Part shown: positions 12,664 through 24,772 of the stretch, piece after piece
How positions within the stretch are numbered: the stretch's first letter is position 1
How the letters are laid out: each line of letters begins with the position of its first letter
Assembly (NCBI RefSeq): GCF_021130785.1
Contig: NC_060207.1
Span: 6,461,001-6,525,000 of the forward strand
Direction: 5' to 3'
Source: Homalodisca vitripennis
Taxonomy: Eukaryota > Arthropoda > Insecta > Hemiptera > Cicadellidae
DNA length: 64,000 bases
The notes under the pieces: generated by a model
The model's input: the letters and a program-made list of their open reading frames with translations, nothing else
Told to the model about the DNA's origin: nothing
Database searches by the model: none
Program-made: the position numbers and the translations under genes

Positions 12664-12955
12664 ATGCTTGTTTCCCCGAGTAAAGTGAGCCGAGCGGGTT
12701 TGTTTTCATGTCTAGCGCCTCTGAATTCAGGCCCATTGACATTCTCACCACCGGCACCGCCGCTCACTCAGACAATGACGCCCTCTGTTTTATACCACTT
12801 CACTTTCCCCTCATTCTCGCGCCCCACAAATCTTCCTCCACCCTTTATGTCTTCAGGGAATGCTAAAGGACGTAATTACCACTCTGACCTTATATCTCGC
12901 GGCGGCAATCACTCAACATTGCATTTCCGCATCAAGCCTAACCTAGCTTGAGCGT
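12664..12955. other. GC-richer island, possible conserved element
   Basis: About 290 bases of clearly higher GC than the flanks, with CCACCGGCACCGCCGCTCAC near 12748 and CTCGCGGCGGCAATCAC near 12895. A 95-codon plus-strand frame covers it, but it is Ser/Pro-rich with no known domain. I read it as a candidate regulatory element or an old exon rather than a gene. Confidence 0.3.
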
Positions 12956-14337
12956 GAAATTTGAGCTTAAAATGTATTCACTTAATACCTGATAAGGGAT
13001 TTAATATCAACGGTAGAAGGGTTGAAATATCCCTGGCCATAGTAAAAATATAACTTTTTATGCGCACTGACGATGATTTGCAATTCCAAACTCTTTATTT
13101 AAAGTAATGTTTACAATGCAGTATACATTTTTATCTATCAAGGAAACGCATTGTATTACTGTTCATTATTAAATTGATAAAGAAGAAAAATAAATACTAT
13201 ATTAAAATTTACATAATTGAATATATAGACTTTGATGTATACAATATGTCATATTTAACCACATATGTACGCAGTGAGAAACGTGTTACCTAGTACAAAA
13301 TAACAATACCTTTTCAAAAATAACAGGTATTTTGGTATAGCGTAGTCAACAGATATATTTGCCGCATTTATGTTATTTCATGTTTAATATTTAAAACATA
13401 TTAAACAACATATTTTCATATTAAAATACATATAGGTTTAATCTAATATAATTTTTTACTTAATTAAGTAATATAAATAAAAAGTATCCTGTTATGCGCC
13501 ATCTAACAACATCCTTCGCCAAACTTCTTTTTAATATTTTGATCATTGTACAATTACAATTTTTTTTAAATACTGCACACATAAGGAAAATTATGCAATT
13601 TCTATTGGTCTATTTTTCAGTTTGACTACATAATGTAAGGAAGAAAAATTGTTTTAAATTATCTTAGATCTAATTCTTGAGTGTCTATAATTATTTATGC
13701 CTTTCTTAATATACATTAAAAATATTGGTGATAGTTAGAAAATATGTTACACTTTTTAGACAGATGAAATAACTTCATTTACTGAAGCACAGAGGGGTTT
13801 CGGTTTAACACTTGACTTAATATAGTTCTTCACAAGATGGCCAAAATATTTTATAAACTTAACTGTTTTAAACATGTTGAACGCCATATTTACAGGAAGT
13901 GTATTACTGTTTGTGATAATGGCCGTTTGAACCCTGAAACTAACAAAACCGAATAATATTATCTTCCGAGGAACTCTCCTTTTCATCTACCTTGAGTAGG
14001 CGTGGTCCTCGAGGACATAGAGAACAAAATCTTAATCACCTATCAATTTTTTTAGTGAGAAGTAAATTATGAATACCCAGGGGAAGTTCAATAAACTAGC
14101 CAATGTTATTTCTGAGATATATTATTTATTTCTCCCACTTAGTAAACTGAGTGAGTGACAATCGAAGATACTTCACAACAATGAGATGGATTTATTCAAT
14201 AGAATGTTGCGTTTAGCTCAACTGTGCACCTGATGAGACATAGAGAATACCTCTTCACCTGGATTGCAAAGTTTAGAGTAGTGCATATCTCTGATTTAGA
14301 TACAGTGTAAAGAATTCATTTTTAGCTTCTTCGTCAT

Positions 14338-14415
14338 TGAACATGACTCCAGACTTTAGTAGTCAAGTCTGTGACAGCGTCAGAATACATACGCTGCACT
14401 AAGAGGAAGGTGAAC
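14338..14415 (+). repeat. dispersed segment, copy 2 of 2
   Basis: This matches the reverse complement of 750-826 across the blocks GAACATGACTCCAGA, GTCTGTGACAGCGTC and GCTGCACTAAGAGGAAG. The flanks of the two copies are less alike, so only the core of the element is shared. Confidence 0.6.
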
Positions 14416-14460
14416 TAAAGCTAAACGACATTGAAATTCAAGATCCTTGATATTAATGAC

Positions 14461-14461
14461 C

Positions 14462-14512
<51 letters not shown>
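14461..14512. repeat. (TA)n microsatellite
   Basis: About 50 bases of TA repeat just downstream of the dispersed segment. Confidence 0.95.
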
Positions 14513-14516
<4 letters not shown>

Positions 14517-15209
14517 TCTATCAGTTATGAAAGAGATGTAAAAAATATGGTTTTTATATATTTATAGAATAGTGATATAAAATAAGAAACGTTATATGTT
14601 GTTCTTAAAACAAACTCAGCCATTCTAAAATAGTTCCAATTTTCGAATGGATGTTGTTTTTATCATCACAGTAAAGAAAATATTAATTGACTTTTTATTC
14701 CAAAACAGCAATATTGTTAGATTTAGCTAAAAAGTAGTCAAAACATTATTTAAGACTTATTATTGAGGTTAAAGTCCTAAGTGCTTTATCCAATATCTCG
14801 TAACTGTGACAGTTCTGATCTGCTCTATCGGCATCAACTGCTACATCCTAGTCTGAGAGTTACGAACTACACTCTATATATTACTCAGGGAGCTACTTAA
14901 CTACATGTATCAAAAATTTAAATCATTGTTTGAAATCACAGTGTCAGATATTAGATGATATACAATGCCGAAAGTGAAATGGAGCAAAATACATGCATCT
15001 TTGTTGATGAGTTTAAAATAACATTATAAATATTATAAATTTTACGAATATATTAAACGTATATCCTAAAATGACCAGTAGTTTTAAAATTCAAACAGTC
15101 ACATGCTGTACTAACTGTAATCTATTTCATAAGCGGCTATCTCTTTTTACTTAAAGATAGGTCAATTTTGATCCTGTATAAGTTTTTAAAACCATTATTC
15201 AATATAATA

Positions 15210-15846
15210 TACAGAGTGAGTTTTATGTCCTGGCATACCTGGATATAATTTAAACGGCCCGAGATATCTATGTGAAACATTGACCCTACCTATTATAACA
15301 TATTTTTTTAATTTTTCAAGTTGTTGAAAATGTTGCCCCCCTTTTCTAAAGGGGAGTAAAGGGGGGCAACTAAACATTTTCAAATACAAACCCCTATCAT
15401 GTCTCAAGTTTTTACACACGTCTAGCACACTGTCAAACAGCCGAAGGTAACCAGTTTGAACACCTGCTACATTAAAACAGGTAACTGTTTTTAGAATTTG
15501 CGTTAGTGTTGACTCGTGTTACGATAAACAGGACAAGACATGTTACTGATTTTATTATTGTAAATTTGTCATAAAATCTGTTAAAATAAACGTAGAGACC
15601 TCTAGTTTGCATTATTGGATTTCTTTTTTTATTCCCTTTAAAATGAGGCGTCACATGATAGGGGTTTGTATTTGAAAATGTTTAGTTGCCCCCCTTTACC
15701 CCCCTTTAGAAAAGGGGGGCAAAATTTTCAACAACTTGAAAAATTAAAAAAAATATGTAATAATAGGTAGGGTCAAGGTTTCACATAGATCTCTCGGGCC
15801 GTTTAAATTATATCCAGTTGTGCCAGGACATAAAACTCACTCTGTA
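15210..15846. mobile_element. fold-back MITE with ~193-bp inverted arms, TA target duplication
   Basis: The left arm (15210-15402) and the right arm (15653-15846) are near-perfect inverted copies. The outer ends read TACAGAGTGAGTTTTATGTC and its complement, and each is flanked by TA (15208-15209 and 15847-15848), the duplication made by Tc1/mariner-type transposases. Both arms contain the block GTTGCCCCCCTTTACCCCCC or its complement. The left arm has lost a few bases of the G run and the arms differ at a handful of sites, so the insertion is fairly young. The ~250-bp centre encodes nothing, so the element must have depended on a transposase made elsewhere. Confidence 0.85.
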
Positions 15847-15848
15847 TA

Positions 15849-18170
15849 TTCGTAAATTTCAATCACTTTCAAATATGCATTTTTAAATTTCGCAAAAGGC
15901 TATAAAACATGAGCAGTTCACATTTAAAGTTCATTTAAAAATAACCATAAGTCAATAATATAAATTAAACTTCTGAAATAAATTTTCCTATTACACTTAC
16001 ACTGTGTTTCTTCTGACCTCATAAAGTGTTAATTCATTTCCAAAATTAAAGTAACTTATAAATGTAATTATTTCATTTAGAAATTAATAGCTTAAGGTGA
16101 GGAATAAAACAAAATCAATCCCCTTAGAACTTAACACTCCTATTGGAAATAAAAAGCGCCACTCTGTTTAATTTCCGTTATATTATTACTGGCTCTTAAA
16201 TTCCTTACATTATCTGTGCACTTCATTTAATGATGGTGAATTTTCAAATGAAAACAATGGTTCATAAAATCCAGATATTTATGGCTGAATCTGTTTTATT
16301 CTCTTCCGATTGTTCGAAGTAAAATTTCTTTTTAACGTTGGGTTATCTCCTACTTCTTTTTCTGCTTGATTGTTATTGTATTTAGAATCATTTGAACCAC
16401 TGAACCAAATTATTATAAGAATTATTTTTTTATACTTTTTATACACACTTATACTATAATGACACAGAACTGCATGTGGTATTAAAATTCTTAAATCAGT
16501 TGCTAAGACCTCGGAAAAGTTGTAAATGTTTAAACATGATGAGCATACAATTGTACGATTCCCTACATTTATTTAATATACTCGCAAATCTTTATGATTA
16601 ATTTATTAATAATTAAGATTTGTGTTATTCATATTTATTTGAGTAAAAAAGATATTTTTCTAGATTAGAATGGTTTAATTACCTCTATTCGATGAATAAA
16701 GTGGCTGATTTGGATATATACAAATATTTTTGTTCATATACACGACGGAATTACTTTAACTGAATAGTATTATTTAATATTTAAAACTATCTAGCATTAT
16801 GAGGTATTTTGTAGCCAGTAGTGGTCAAGCGATTTTAACAAGGTAAACCAAACCACGTGTCGCATAAGAAACTGTAGTTTATTCCAATCTTGAGATGTTC
16901 TGCTTCTGCAGACAGACTGACAGGTATTGTAAAAAGAAATTTTCAATATCCCGGAAGACAAAAGAAAAATTCTAAATGATATGGCTCTGGTCAGAATACT
17001 TACTAATAGGCTTCAATGAGGCTCAGTCAAATGTAATGGTTGGACATGCGTCATCATAAAACTTATTCTTGCATAATTTTGTATCTTTTAGATTGTGGCT
17101 TTAAGTGGTCCCATAAGTTTCAAAAGTTCTTGAGGTAACATGGTGGACAAATGTCTAGAATCGTGAACTTTTTTGGTGAATATTTAGATACTATAACAGT
17201 AGGGATTTGAATTTTTTGAGATCTTCGTAGATTTGTTCTTCACAAAATTCATGAGTATTTATTCAAATAACTCATTTTAAAGCATGTATATAACCCTCAC
17301 ATACTTATTTTTGTAATTTTGACATTACAATTATAACATGCAGGAGTTCTACCTCTAATTAAACCGGTATTGGATCGACCTTAAGTTTGGTCTATACGAA
17401 AAACATACATTAAATATTAGTATTCGTACAGTAATTCCAAAACATATGCTTAGGCGAGTAAAAAAGTATGGGTAAGTATAATATGTAACACAAAAAACAA
17501 AATATATCAGTTTAAACAAAGAACCAATCTCACTATTTATTTACGTAAACAAACATTAAGCACGATAGTTTACGGGAGTAATTGAAAGCATTTCGTGACT
17601 TGAAAGTTTGCATGAAGCTTTTTATAAGACTATCATGGCGTACAATGGTGGTGGATGTGATCTATGGCATCCGGTTGAGTGTTAGTGATAATTTTTAAAT
17701 TGGTCTCACGGGTGAACATAATAGAAAAGAAAACATCCAAGGATAAATAAATTTATAAACATAATGATTACAATCATATGACATTTTAACATATTAATTA
17801 CACATTCAGCCATAGATTTAAAATTTTGCATACATTCTACGGTTTCTATACAAATATAAGTATTTCGTTGGTGGTCATTGATTGGATGTGCGTTTTTGTT
17901 ATATTTATCCTGTAATTCATCCTATAAAACATACTACACATCTTTCAATAAACATTTCAACACTTTATATCCGTAAAGTGGTTATGACCGAATATTATTC
18001 CGCCCCTTATGGATAGTTTGAAGAACCTGTCTTTCATAAATCTCAGCATATCATTACACTTACATCAGCAGTTTCTCCAACTGGACTCTCTTCCCTCAAG
18101 GGGAATGGGTTTAAGTTTAATATATATTAACCGACAGCCCAAAGCCATTTGTCAACTCGATATAGCTTAA
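15849..18170. other. AT-rich non-coding stretch
   Basis: No gene is recognised. Fragments of the dispersed short repeat occur near 16998-17055 (AGGCTTCAATGAGGCTCAG block) and at 17595-17705. Confidence 0.5.
17595..17705 (-). repeat. dispersed short repeat, fragment
   Basis: The blocks GACTTGAAAGTTTGCATGAA, GCTTTTTATAAGACTATCAT and GGTTGAGTGTTAGTGATAAT follow the same order as the copy at 42440-42675. Confidence 0.5.
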
Positions 18171-18428
18171 AGATACTCATATACCCACTTCCCCACAGGC
18201 TGCCCTTTGTAAGTCCTCAATACTGTGTTGAGTGTGTACCGGCGCCGCGTAGCAGGAGTCTTGCGTCAACACTGGAGTAGTGTTCGTTACAAGACACATT
18301 AAACATACTCATATAACCACCCCGCCACAGATAGCTCTTTGTAAGTCCTCAATACTGTGTTGAGTGTGTACCGGCGCCGCGTAGCAGGAGTCTTGCGTCA
18401 ACACTGGAGTAGTGTTCGTTACAAGACA
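18171..18428 (+). repeat. 132-bp satellite, left part (2 copies)
   Basis: Units with AAGTCCTCAATACTGTG at 18211 and 18343, 132 bases apart. The unit contains the GC-rich block GTGTACCGGCGCCGCGTAGC and CAACACTGGAGTAGTGTTCG, which can fold on itself (AACACT with AGTGTT). The array resumes at 19140 after an insertion. The first unit is the more diverged, as expected at an array edge. Confidence 0.9.
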
Positions 18429-18685
18429 CATAATAAACCTCCTTATCTCCTTATCTAACCCTCCTTATTTAACCTGTTACTCCACTACCGACAATTATGA
18501 ATGGATTCATGGTAGCTCGTAGTATAATTTATATATTTAACTTTACTGCTTCACTTTAATCCTCTCAACCAACAACTGTATATAAGTGAATACTCTGTCG
18601 TTCTTCTTGATTCTGGGAATACACCATCCTAAATTTTAATACTTTTAATTATCCGCTAAGATTGACATTAGTACAATATTCCATG

Positions 18686-18744
<59 letters not shown>

Positions 18745-19139
18745 GGCGCGCGCGACGAGCGCACCACATAGTTCAAATGATTTATATTGAATAAAGACAG
18801 CAAACTACAATCCGTCCACGGTTTCATGGCAGCAACTCGAGCCTACGCACAGGCTTTCTACAGGCCCATGTAGGCTTATTTCCTAGGTCACTAATATTTT
18901 TTATTAATGAGTTCAACTTCTTAAAATAAATTAACTGTTACTACTAACGAATGTACAACTAGTTATATAAATAGATTCCTTAATTGTATATTATTAAATA
19001 ACTTATAATTACTGCTTAATTTTTACATTGTTACTCTTTGTTTATGTTTTAAGGAGTTTAAGTTTTAGTTTGTACACTATTTCATGTACCGAAATTGGAA
19101 ATAAATTATGATTCAATTCAATTCAATTCAATTCAATTC
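18429..19139 (+). mobile_element. retroposon with TTCAA-repeat tail inside the satellite
   Basis: About 710 bases separate two parts of the same 132-bp satellite. The insert ends with TTGGAAATAAATTATGATTC and five ATTCA-type pentamers. A simple-repeat tail of this kind is typical of the 3' end of some non-LTR retrotransposons and their SINEs. No reverse transcriptase is present, so it would be a strongly 5'-truncated LINE or a SINE-like copy. Part of the left side (18429-18640) may instead be other DNA, and the 5' boundary is the weakest point. A GT microsatellite lies inside. Confidence 0.5.
18689..18741. repeat. (GT)n microsatellite
   Basis: About 26 GT dinucleotides leading into a GCGTGGGCGCGCGCGACGAG segment that is unusually CpG-rich. 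Confidence 0.95.
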
Positions 19140-19478
19140 AACATTAAACATACTCATATAACCACCCCGCCACAGATAGCTCTTTGTAAGTCCTCAATAC
19201 TGTGTTGAGTGTGTACCGGCGCCGCGTAGCAGGAGTATTGCGTCAACACTGGAGTAGTGTTCGTTACAAGACACATTAAACATACTCATATAACCACCCC
19301 GCCACAGATAGCTCTTTGTAAGTCCTCAATACTGTGTTGAGTGTGTACCGGCGCCGCGTAGCAGGAGTCTTGCGTCAACACTGGAGTAGTGTTCGTTACA
19401 AGACACATTAAACATACTCATATAACCACCCCGCCACAGATAGCTCTTTGTAAGTCCTCAATAATGTGTTGAGTGGTC
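19140..19478 (+). repeat. 132-bp satellite, right part (2.6 copies)
   Basis: Units with AAGTCCTCAATACTGTG (or its one-base variant) at 19188, 19320 and 19452, in register with the left part at 18171-18428. Copies are nearly identical, so amplification was recent. The last unit is cut after GTGTTGAGTG. Confidence 0.9.
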
Positions 19479-20689
19479 AATTGATTGACATTATTAGAAT
19501 CATAAGATGCTAAGATCGTTAGATAATAAAAATTTGAAATCAATCGCTTTCCCACTGTGTGTTGTAATCTTCATTACTTTAAAGTTCCTAAGAAATCCAC
19601 TAATATTGAATGCAATTGTTTCAAACTTAAGAAATTAGAACTTTCTCAAAAGGAAAACATAGACTAAATCTTTCATAACTTTGCCTTTCGTGTAAATATA
19701 AAAATTTTAGCATATTATGTTTACCTTGAACCAATGCATGTTTTGTTAAAAAATTTTGGTATAGGTTTTACAGTATATAACATTATAGTATTTATAGATA
19801 GCTTATATAATGGGAGATTTATAAGGTTAATTATAATCAATTGTCCAGCTTTCAATCATTTCAAGACAGAGAGCTTCCCATAAACCGAGGGTGTAAATTC
19901 CTGGTAAATATGTATTATCAGCAGATTGTAATAATTTTAAAACTGTATTTAAGTTTTATTTAGTTTATTGACATGTTTGAGTGTTTGTCTAAATAGTTCA
20001 TTGATGTATTAAAATATATATGAAACGAATATAAACGTTATGTTATTACCCTATTCATTTTTATTTTTTTTAATAGACAATAGTTATAAATATGACTCAA
20101 AGTAAAAGCATTTCTATCCATCTATATTAAAATAACATGGATAAATTCTATTTAATTAAACAAACATAATTTTCAACAGTGCCATTCTGAAACAAGGTTT
20201 ACCAACCTGTATGTCCATCCATCCAATCTATTATCTAACTGCCTTATTCACTCATAGTTTATTGGAAACTAGAATAAGAAATATTATAGATAAAGTAATA
20301 TAATATTACTACAAAAAACTTCAAGTTTTCTGAGTATAAACAATTTGTGTTGCAGATATGTGAACTACAAGATCCTGTAAAATCAATAATCAAGAGAACT
20401 TTCTGGAATTCGGTAAATATATATTTTAAAACTAAAATAGTAAACATTATTACTGCAATAAATTATAAATTCAACAGTTTAAGGGTCATATTTTGTGTTT
20501 AAAGTGAATATTTATTGTTATTTTTATTATAAAGGAACCTTATGACATTATATATATAGTTAAATGCGGTATCCACGATATAAATTATGGCTTAGTAAGA
20601 TAGTAATGCTTACCTCATGCTTATCAATTATGCTTCAATTATACTACTAAATTTGTTAGTGTGTACTGTAAATGAAGTTTCTTAGTAGG
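19479..20689. other. AT-rich non-coding stretch
   Basis: Nothing is recognised. The only open frame of note (20259-20447, minus strand) is AT-rich and featureless. Confidence 0.5.
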
Positions 20690-20690
20690 T

Positions 20691-21055
20691 GAAGATCCCG
20701 AGTTGATTGGTTACCATTCTCCTCAAAATTTCTAAGTTGGTTGGTAATCGTGCTCCGTAAACGAAGACCGCAAGTGAAGATCCTGAGTCGATTAGTTACC
20801 ATTCTCCTCAAGTAAAATTTCTAAATTGGTTGGTTAACGGGCTCCGTAAAAGAAGACCGCAAGTGAAGATCCTGAGTCGATTAGTTACCATTCTCCTCAA
20901 AATTTCTAAGTTGGTTGGTAATCGTGCTCCGTAAACGAAGACCGCAAGTGAAGATCCTAAATCGATTAGTTGCCATTCTCCTCAAGTAAAATTTCTAAAT
21001 TGGTTGGTTAACGGGCTCCGTAAAAGAAGAACGTAAGTGAAGATCCTGTGTCAAT
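20691..21055 (+). repeat. 85/89-bp alternating dimeric repeat
   Basis: GAAGATCC occurs at 20691, 20776, 20865, 20950 and 21039, giving spacings of 85, 89, 85 and 89. The two subunits differ by AAGTAAAATTTCTAAATTGG versus AAAATTTCTAAGTTGG and by GGTAATCG versus GGTTAACG. The amplified unit was therefore a 174-bp dimer. Confidence 0.9.
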
Positions 21056-21290
21056 TAGTTTGCGTAGTTCTATAAAAGTTACATAAAAAGTTATAACTAA
21101 AATATAATGCCCAGTTATTACAGGTTTTTCTGATTGGGTAGTTTGTTATACTCAGCTCAAAGAAAATTAAACACATGTAATGTGACCATTAAAGAATTGA
21201 TTGAATAATTCCTACTTGCTTTTTAATAAAAGGGAAAAAGTGACAACAGCTTGTCACATTTATTATTGTTTACATTTGGCTTATTTTCAG

Positions 21291-21450
21291 GCGAGCGCAA
21301 TATAAGTTCTCTGATCTGACTGTACCGCGCGCGGGCAGAATACCTGGCACTGAACCCATATGTTTCCTTTTTGCCGTACGTATGGTGGGGTTTTTAACGG
21401 GCTGCACTTTTTATGTGGCAAAAACAAACTGGGGATCCTTGTATTTGTAA
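21291..21450 (+). other. candidate terminal exon
   Basis: A strong acceptor-like sequence (TTTACATTTGGCTTATTTTCAG, read through 21290) precedes a GC-richer segment. It stays open from 21292 to a TAA at 21448-21450, encoding about 52 residues with the stretches FSDLTVPRAGRIPGTEP and FLTGCTFYVAKTNWG. GC falls back to background after the stop. I do not recognise the protein. It could be a last coding exon of a gene on the plus strand, a remnant of a transposon, or chance. Confidence 0.25.
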
Positions 21451-24400
21451 ACCAACACTGTAACTAAAGAAGTGTTAAGAGTTTAGAAAGAAGCATCTTT
21501 ACTTCCAGGAATCTTTTGTTGCCATTCCAAATGTTTTTATCCGCCAAGGAATTCTTTTATACACAAAAGAACTGTTGAATTAAATTTATCAGTTGCATCA
21601 AGAATTTCAATTTTGTTTGTACAGACCGTACACATCAACACTAAAGTGAAAATTAAGGTATTATAAAACAGTTTACATATTTTACGGTATCTTCATTTTA
21701 AATCAGAGGGGATCTAAACACTTCTGAGATGAGTTGTTTTCACTGAAATATTTTCTAATGTAATGATCCATTTTTTTATTTAAATTTGAACAGCAGCATT
21801 TTGGAGCCCTGTTATAAGAGAATGAAATAATTTTTGCAATACTTGTGAGACGACTAAATTTTTTTTATCTTATTTATTTTTGTGTCGTCATAATATAATG
21901 TTTACATAGAACAGTTAATTAGTTTTTTATATTTTCTTTCAATTATTAATGAAATTTGTTTGCTGCATTGTATTCTTTATGGAACTGTTTGCTATTAGGG
22001 AACTAGTGGCCAGGGGGCGGGGCCCTGAAGTCTGAGAAAAACTCCTTCGTTAGCGCGTTAGGGCAATTTATATGCTAAATTTAATATCTACTTGTCATCG
22101 GTTAATAAGTCAGTTCATCTCATTTTGTATTTATAGACTTATGAAAATAATTGTTCTATCTTTGTTTGACGATTATTCACGATTGTACTTTGGCAAAAAG
22201 TTTACCTACTATTATGTATTTCGTATTAACATTATAACTTTACTTAAAAAAGTTTGAAAATTCTTTACTTTCTGTTTATTTTGTAACGTCTCCTATGGGC
22301 TTATGATAATCGACAATCTTGTAACTAACGGGTTGTATTTCAGCTTTAGTTGTACCATGATTAAACACAATGTAATTGTGGTTTAGTACTCTGAAGTGTT
22401 TTCTTACTTTTAAATACATTGTAATCTTTAAATATCGAAATCGTGTATAGAAGTGTATAGAAAGTGTATAGAAACATTTTGTATACGATGGCATAACAAA
22501 TGTACAAGTAAATATAATCTTCACTACAGTTTCTGCCTGGACTTATCCAAGCGTAATACTTTTACATTCAGTATGACCTGAAAGACTTCAGTAATGTAAG
22601 TCTTTAAATTGGATAAGTAAGTTGATATTAAATCAACTTTTGTCTATCACTAAGCAAAAGAGTAGAGTAATATAATGTTTCAAATTTCTACACTCTTGGT
22701 AAGAGTTTATGTTTAAAATATTTAAATATCCTGTGAGTTATAAGAATGTTAGATTTTAAAAATTTAGTATACTAACATTTAAGGAGTGTGTTTTTTTTTC
22801 AAATTAACGTTAAATAACGCTAATCTGTTTTATATTTTTAAATAACTGCCACATATAATTTTTAACTTCCTGTTCTCTGCGTAAAAAGGTTAATCATATA
22901 TTTTTATTCAGTTGTACTGTTTATAATTTGGCAGTAATATTACAATATTCACGTTTTTTAAGTGGTGAAAAAAGTTTGGTTTTTACACCTCGTCAAGTCA
23001 ACTGTAACAACTTATTTATACACCATTTACACCTTAAATTCTCCTTCGTGAAACGAACACTTTATAGTAATAAGTGTTGAAATACTAAATTGATAGGAAC
23101 AACGAAAAATGAAAAGTAAACCCTTACAACGAATTTTATTTTATGTAAACTAAATAAAAAATACTGAATATTTCTCGAAGTGGGTTTATAAACATATGCA
23201 TTTACTGAAACGGTAGAAGATTTAATTTATGTTTCAATTTTGAATTTTACTCATCGTTTACCACCTGAGGAAAGATTATGTAACTTCCCTAAACGTATTG
23301 AAAATGTAACCATTGGCTTTTATGACCTGAACATTTTCTTTCTTCTAGTCAGCTGCAAAAATTGTGACATTTATTTAATGCCGGCTATGTTATCGTGGTA
23401 TTCTTTAACGTATGGGTTTAACAAGTTTTAAGATATATTGGATAAAATATTTAAATGTGTAATCAGAGAGAAACAGCCGACCAATATACATAACATTTAG
23501 AATTGTATTATTGGAAAACACAGCGGACCGCTACTCGAGTCATACTGCAGCACCAGCTGGTAGGAGGACAGTAAAACCTTGTACCGAAAGTGGCAATATT
23601 GGAGGTGGCCCACAATCCACAGCATGCCCCCCCCCCCGGTACTTTGCTAGATATATATGAAACTCTGAAATCATAGTCAAGAGTTAATGGCAATAACATT
23701 AAACTGGTCTTTTACAAATATAGGTGTGCTTGTTTCACTTATTTATGCAAAGAAAAAGATTGTACCGTATTAAAAAAGAAGTATATTTAAATAGATTTCA
23801 TTAAACCGGTACCTTGGTCTTTGTTCAGTTCACTCACATTTAAATTATTCTGGTTTACAGCTACAATATTGACACATTTTGAAGATAAAAACCCATAATA
23901 TAGATTGCCGTATGTTGTACAATGCTAATTATGTGGTGTAAATATATGATCCACTACACTCGCTCATTTCGATTGCAACAATCGTCGTGGTGTCAAATAT
24001 ATTTAGTTAGCAAATAGCAAATTTATTCAGTTTTTTATTAATCCAAAGGATTTTTACAAGGCCAGCTACATATCCTGCTCTGCGTCATATTGTAGTGATT
24101 CAGACTTCCCAGGCCTTGCAGTTCTCCGTAGGTTTTGGCTTTGTATCTGGATTTCTCGGGGAATTCTTTTTTTTGGGGAGGGAATCAATATTTAGGAGCA
24201 GTACGTGGTCAGTTACTAGATTCATTGACCTATTTCGCGTTTTAATCGGATACTACAAACAGACGTGATTTTTTTAGCTTCTATATATTTTTTTCTTACC
24301 AAACAGGCCACAACCCAATCTTTATCTCCTATCTAAAATTATTAGAAAATTCGTGAGTTAGAAATAACAATAACTGGAAGTGGCAGGTTAAATACCTGCA

Positions 24401-24494
24401 TGCTATTGCAGAATCTTCTAAATTAATTTTTCATAGCATGGCGTAATGTTTTGTAGGGTTACCTTTAAATTGACACACCGCAATTAGAATGATT
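21451..24494. other. AT-rich non-coding stretch
   Basis: No gene is recognised. Small oddities are a GC-rich spot GGCCAGGGGGCGGGGCCCTG near 22010 and a run of 13 C near 23627. The minus-strand frame at 23508-23699 is not convincing. Confidence 0.5.
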
Positions 24495-24502
24495 TATATA
24501 TA

Positions 24503-24575
<73 letters not shown>
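24495..24575. repeat. (TA)n-(GT)n microsatellite
   Basis: About 35 GT dinucleotides preceded by a short TA run. It lies about 200 bases before the 135-bp satellite. Confidence 0.95.
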
Positions 24576-24578
<3 letters not shown>

Positions 24579-24772
24579 AAGGTGGTATATGCATGATGAT
24601 AGGAATGAAATAGCGATATCATTGTAAGATACGCAAGGTAAACAAGTACTATGGTTATTTAGTCGTTATAGTTATTTAGATCATTAGTCATTAAATAACA
24701 CGAAATAGTGCTATAAATATTGAGCAAAATAATATATACTAATATTCTTAAATAAACACGGTTTGATTCATT

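Larger units (their letters stand above)
10870..15207. other. AT-rich non-coding stretch
   Basis: No exon is recognised except the GC-rich island at 12664-12955, listed separately. A fragment carrying AGGCTTCGATGACGCTTAGCC near 11476 resembles the end block of the dispersed short repeat. If the 10740 island is a first exon, this stretch would be its intron. Confidence 0.5.

Noticed and set aside
18645..18827. Minus-strand frame with a His/Thr repeat
   Set aside because: Translation of the (GT)n microsatellite.
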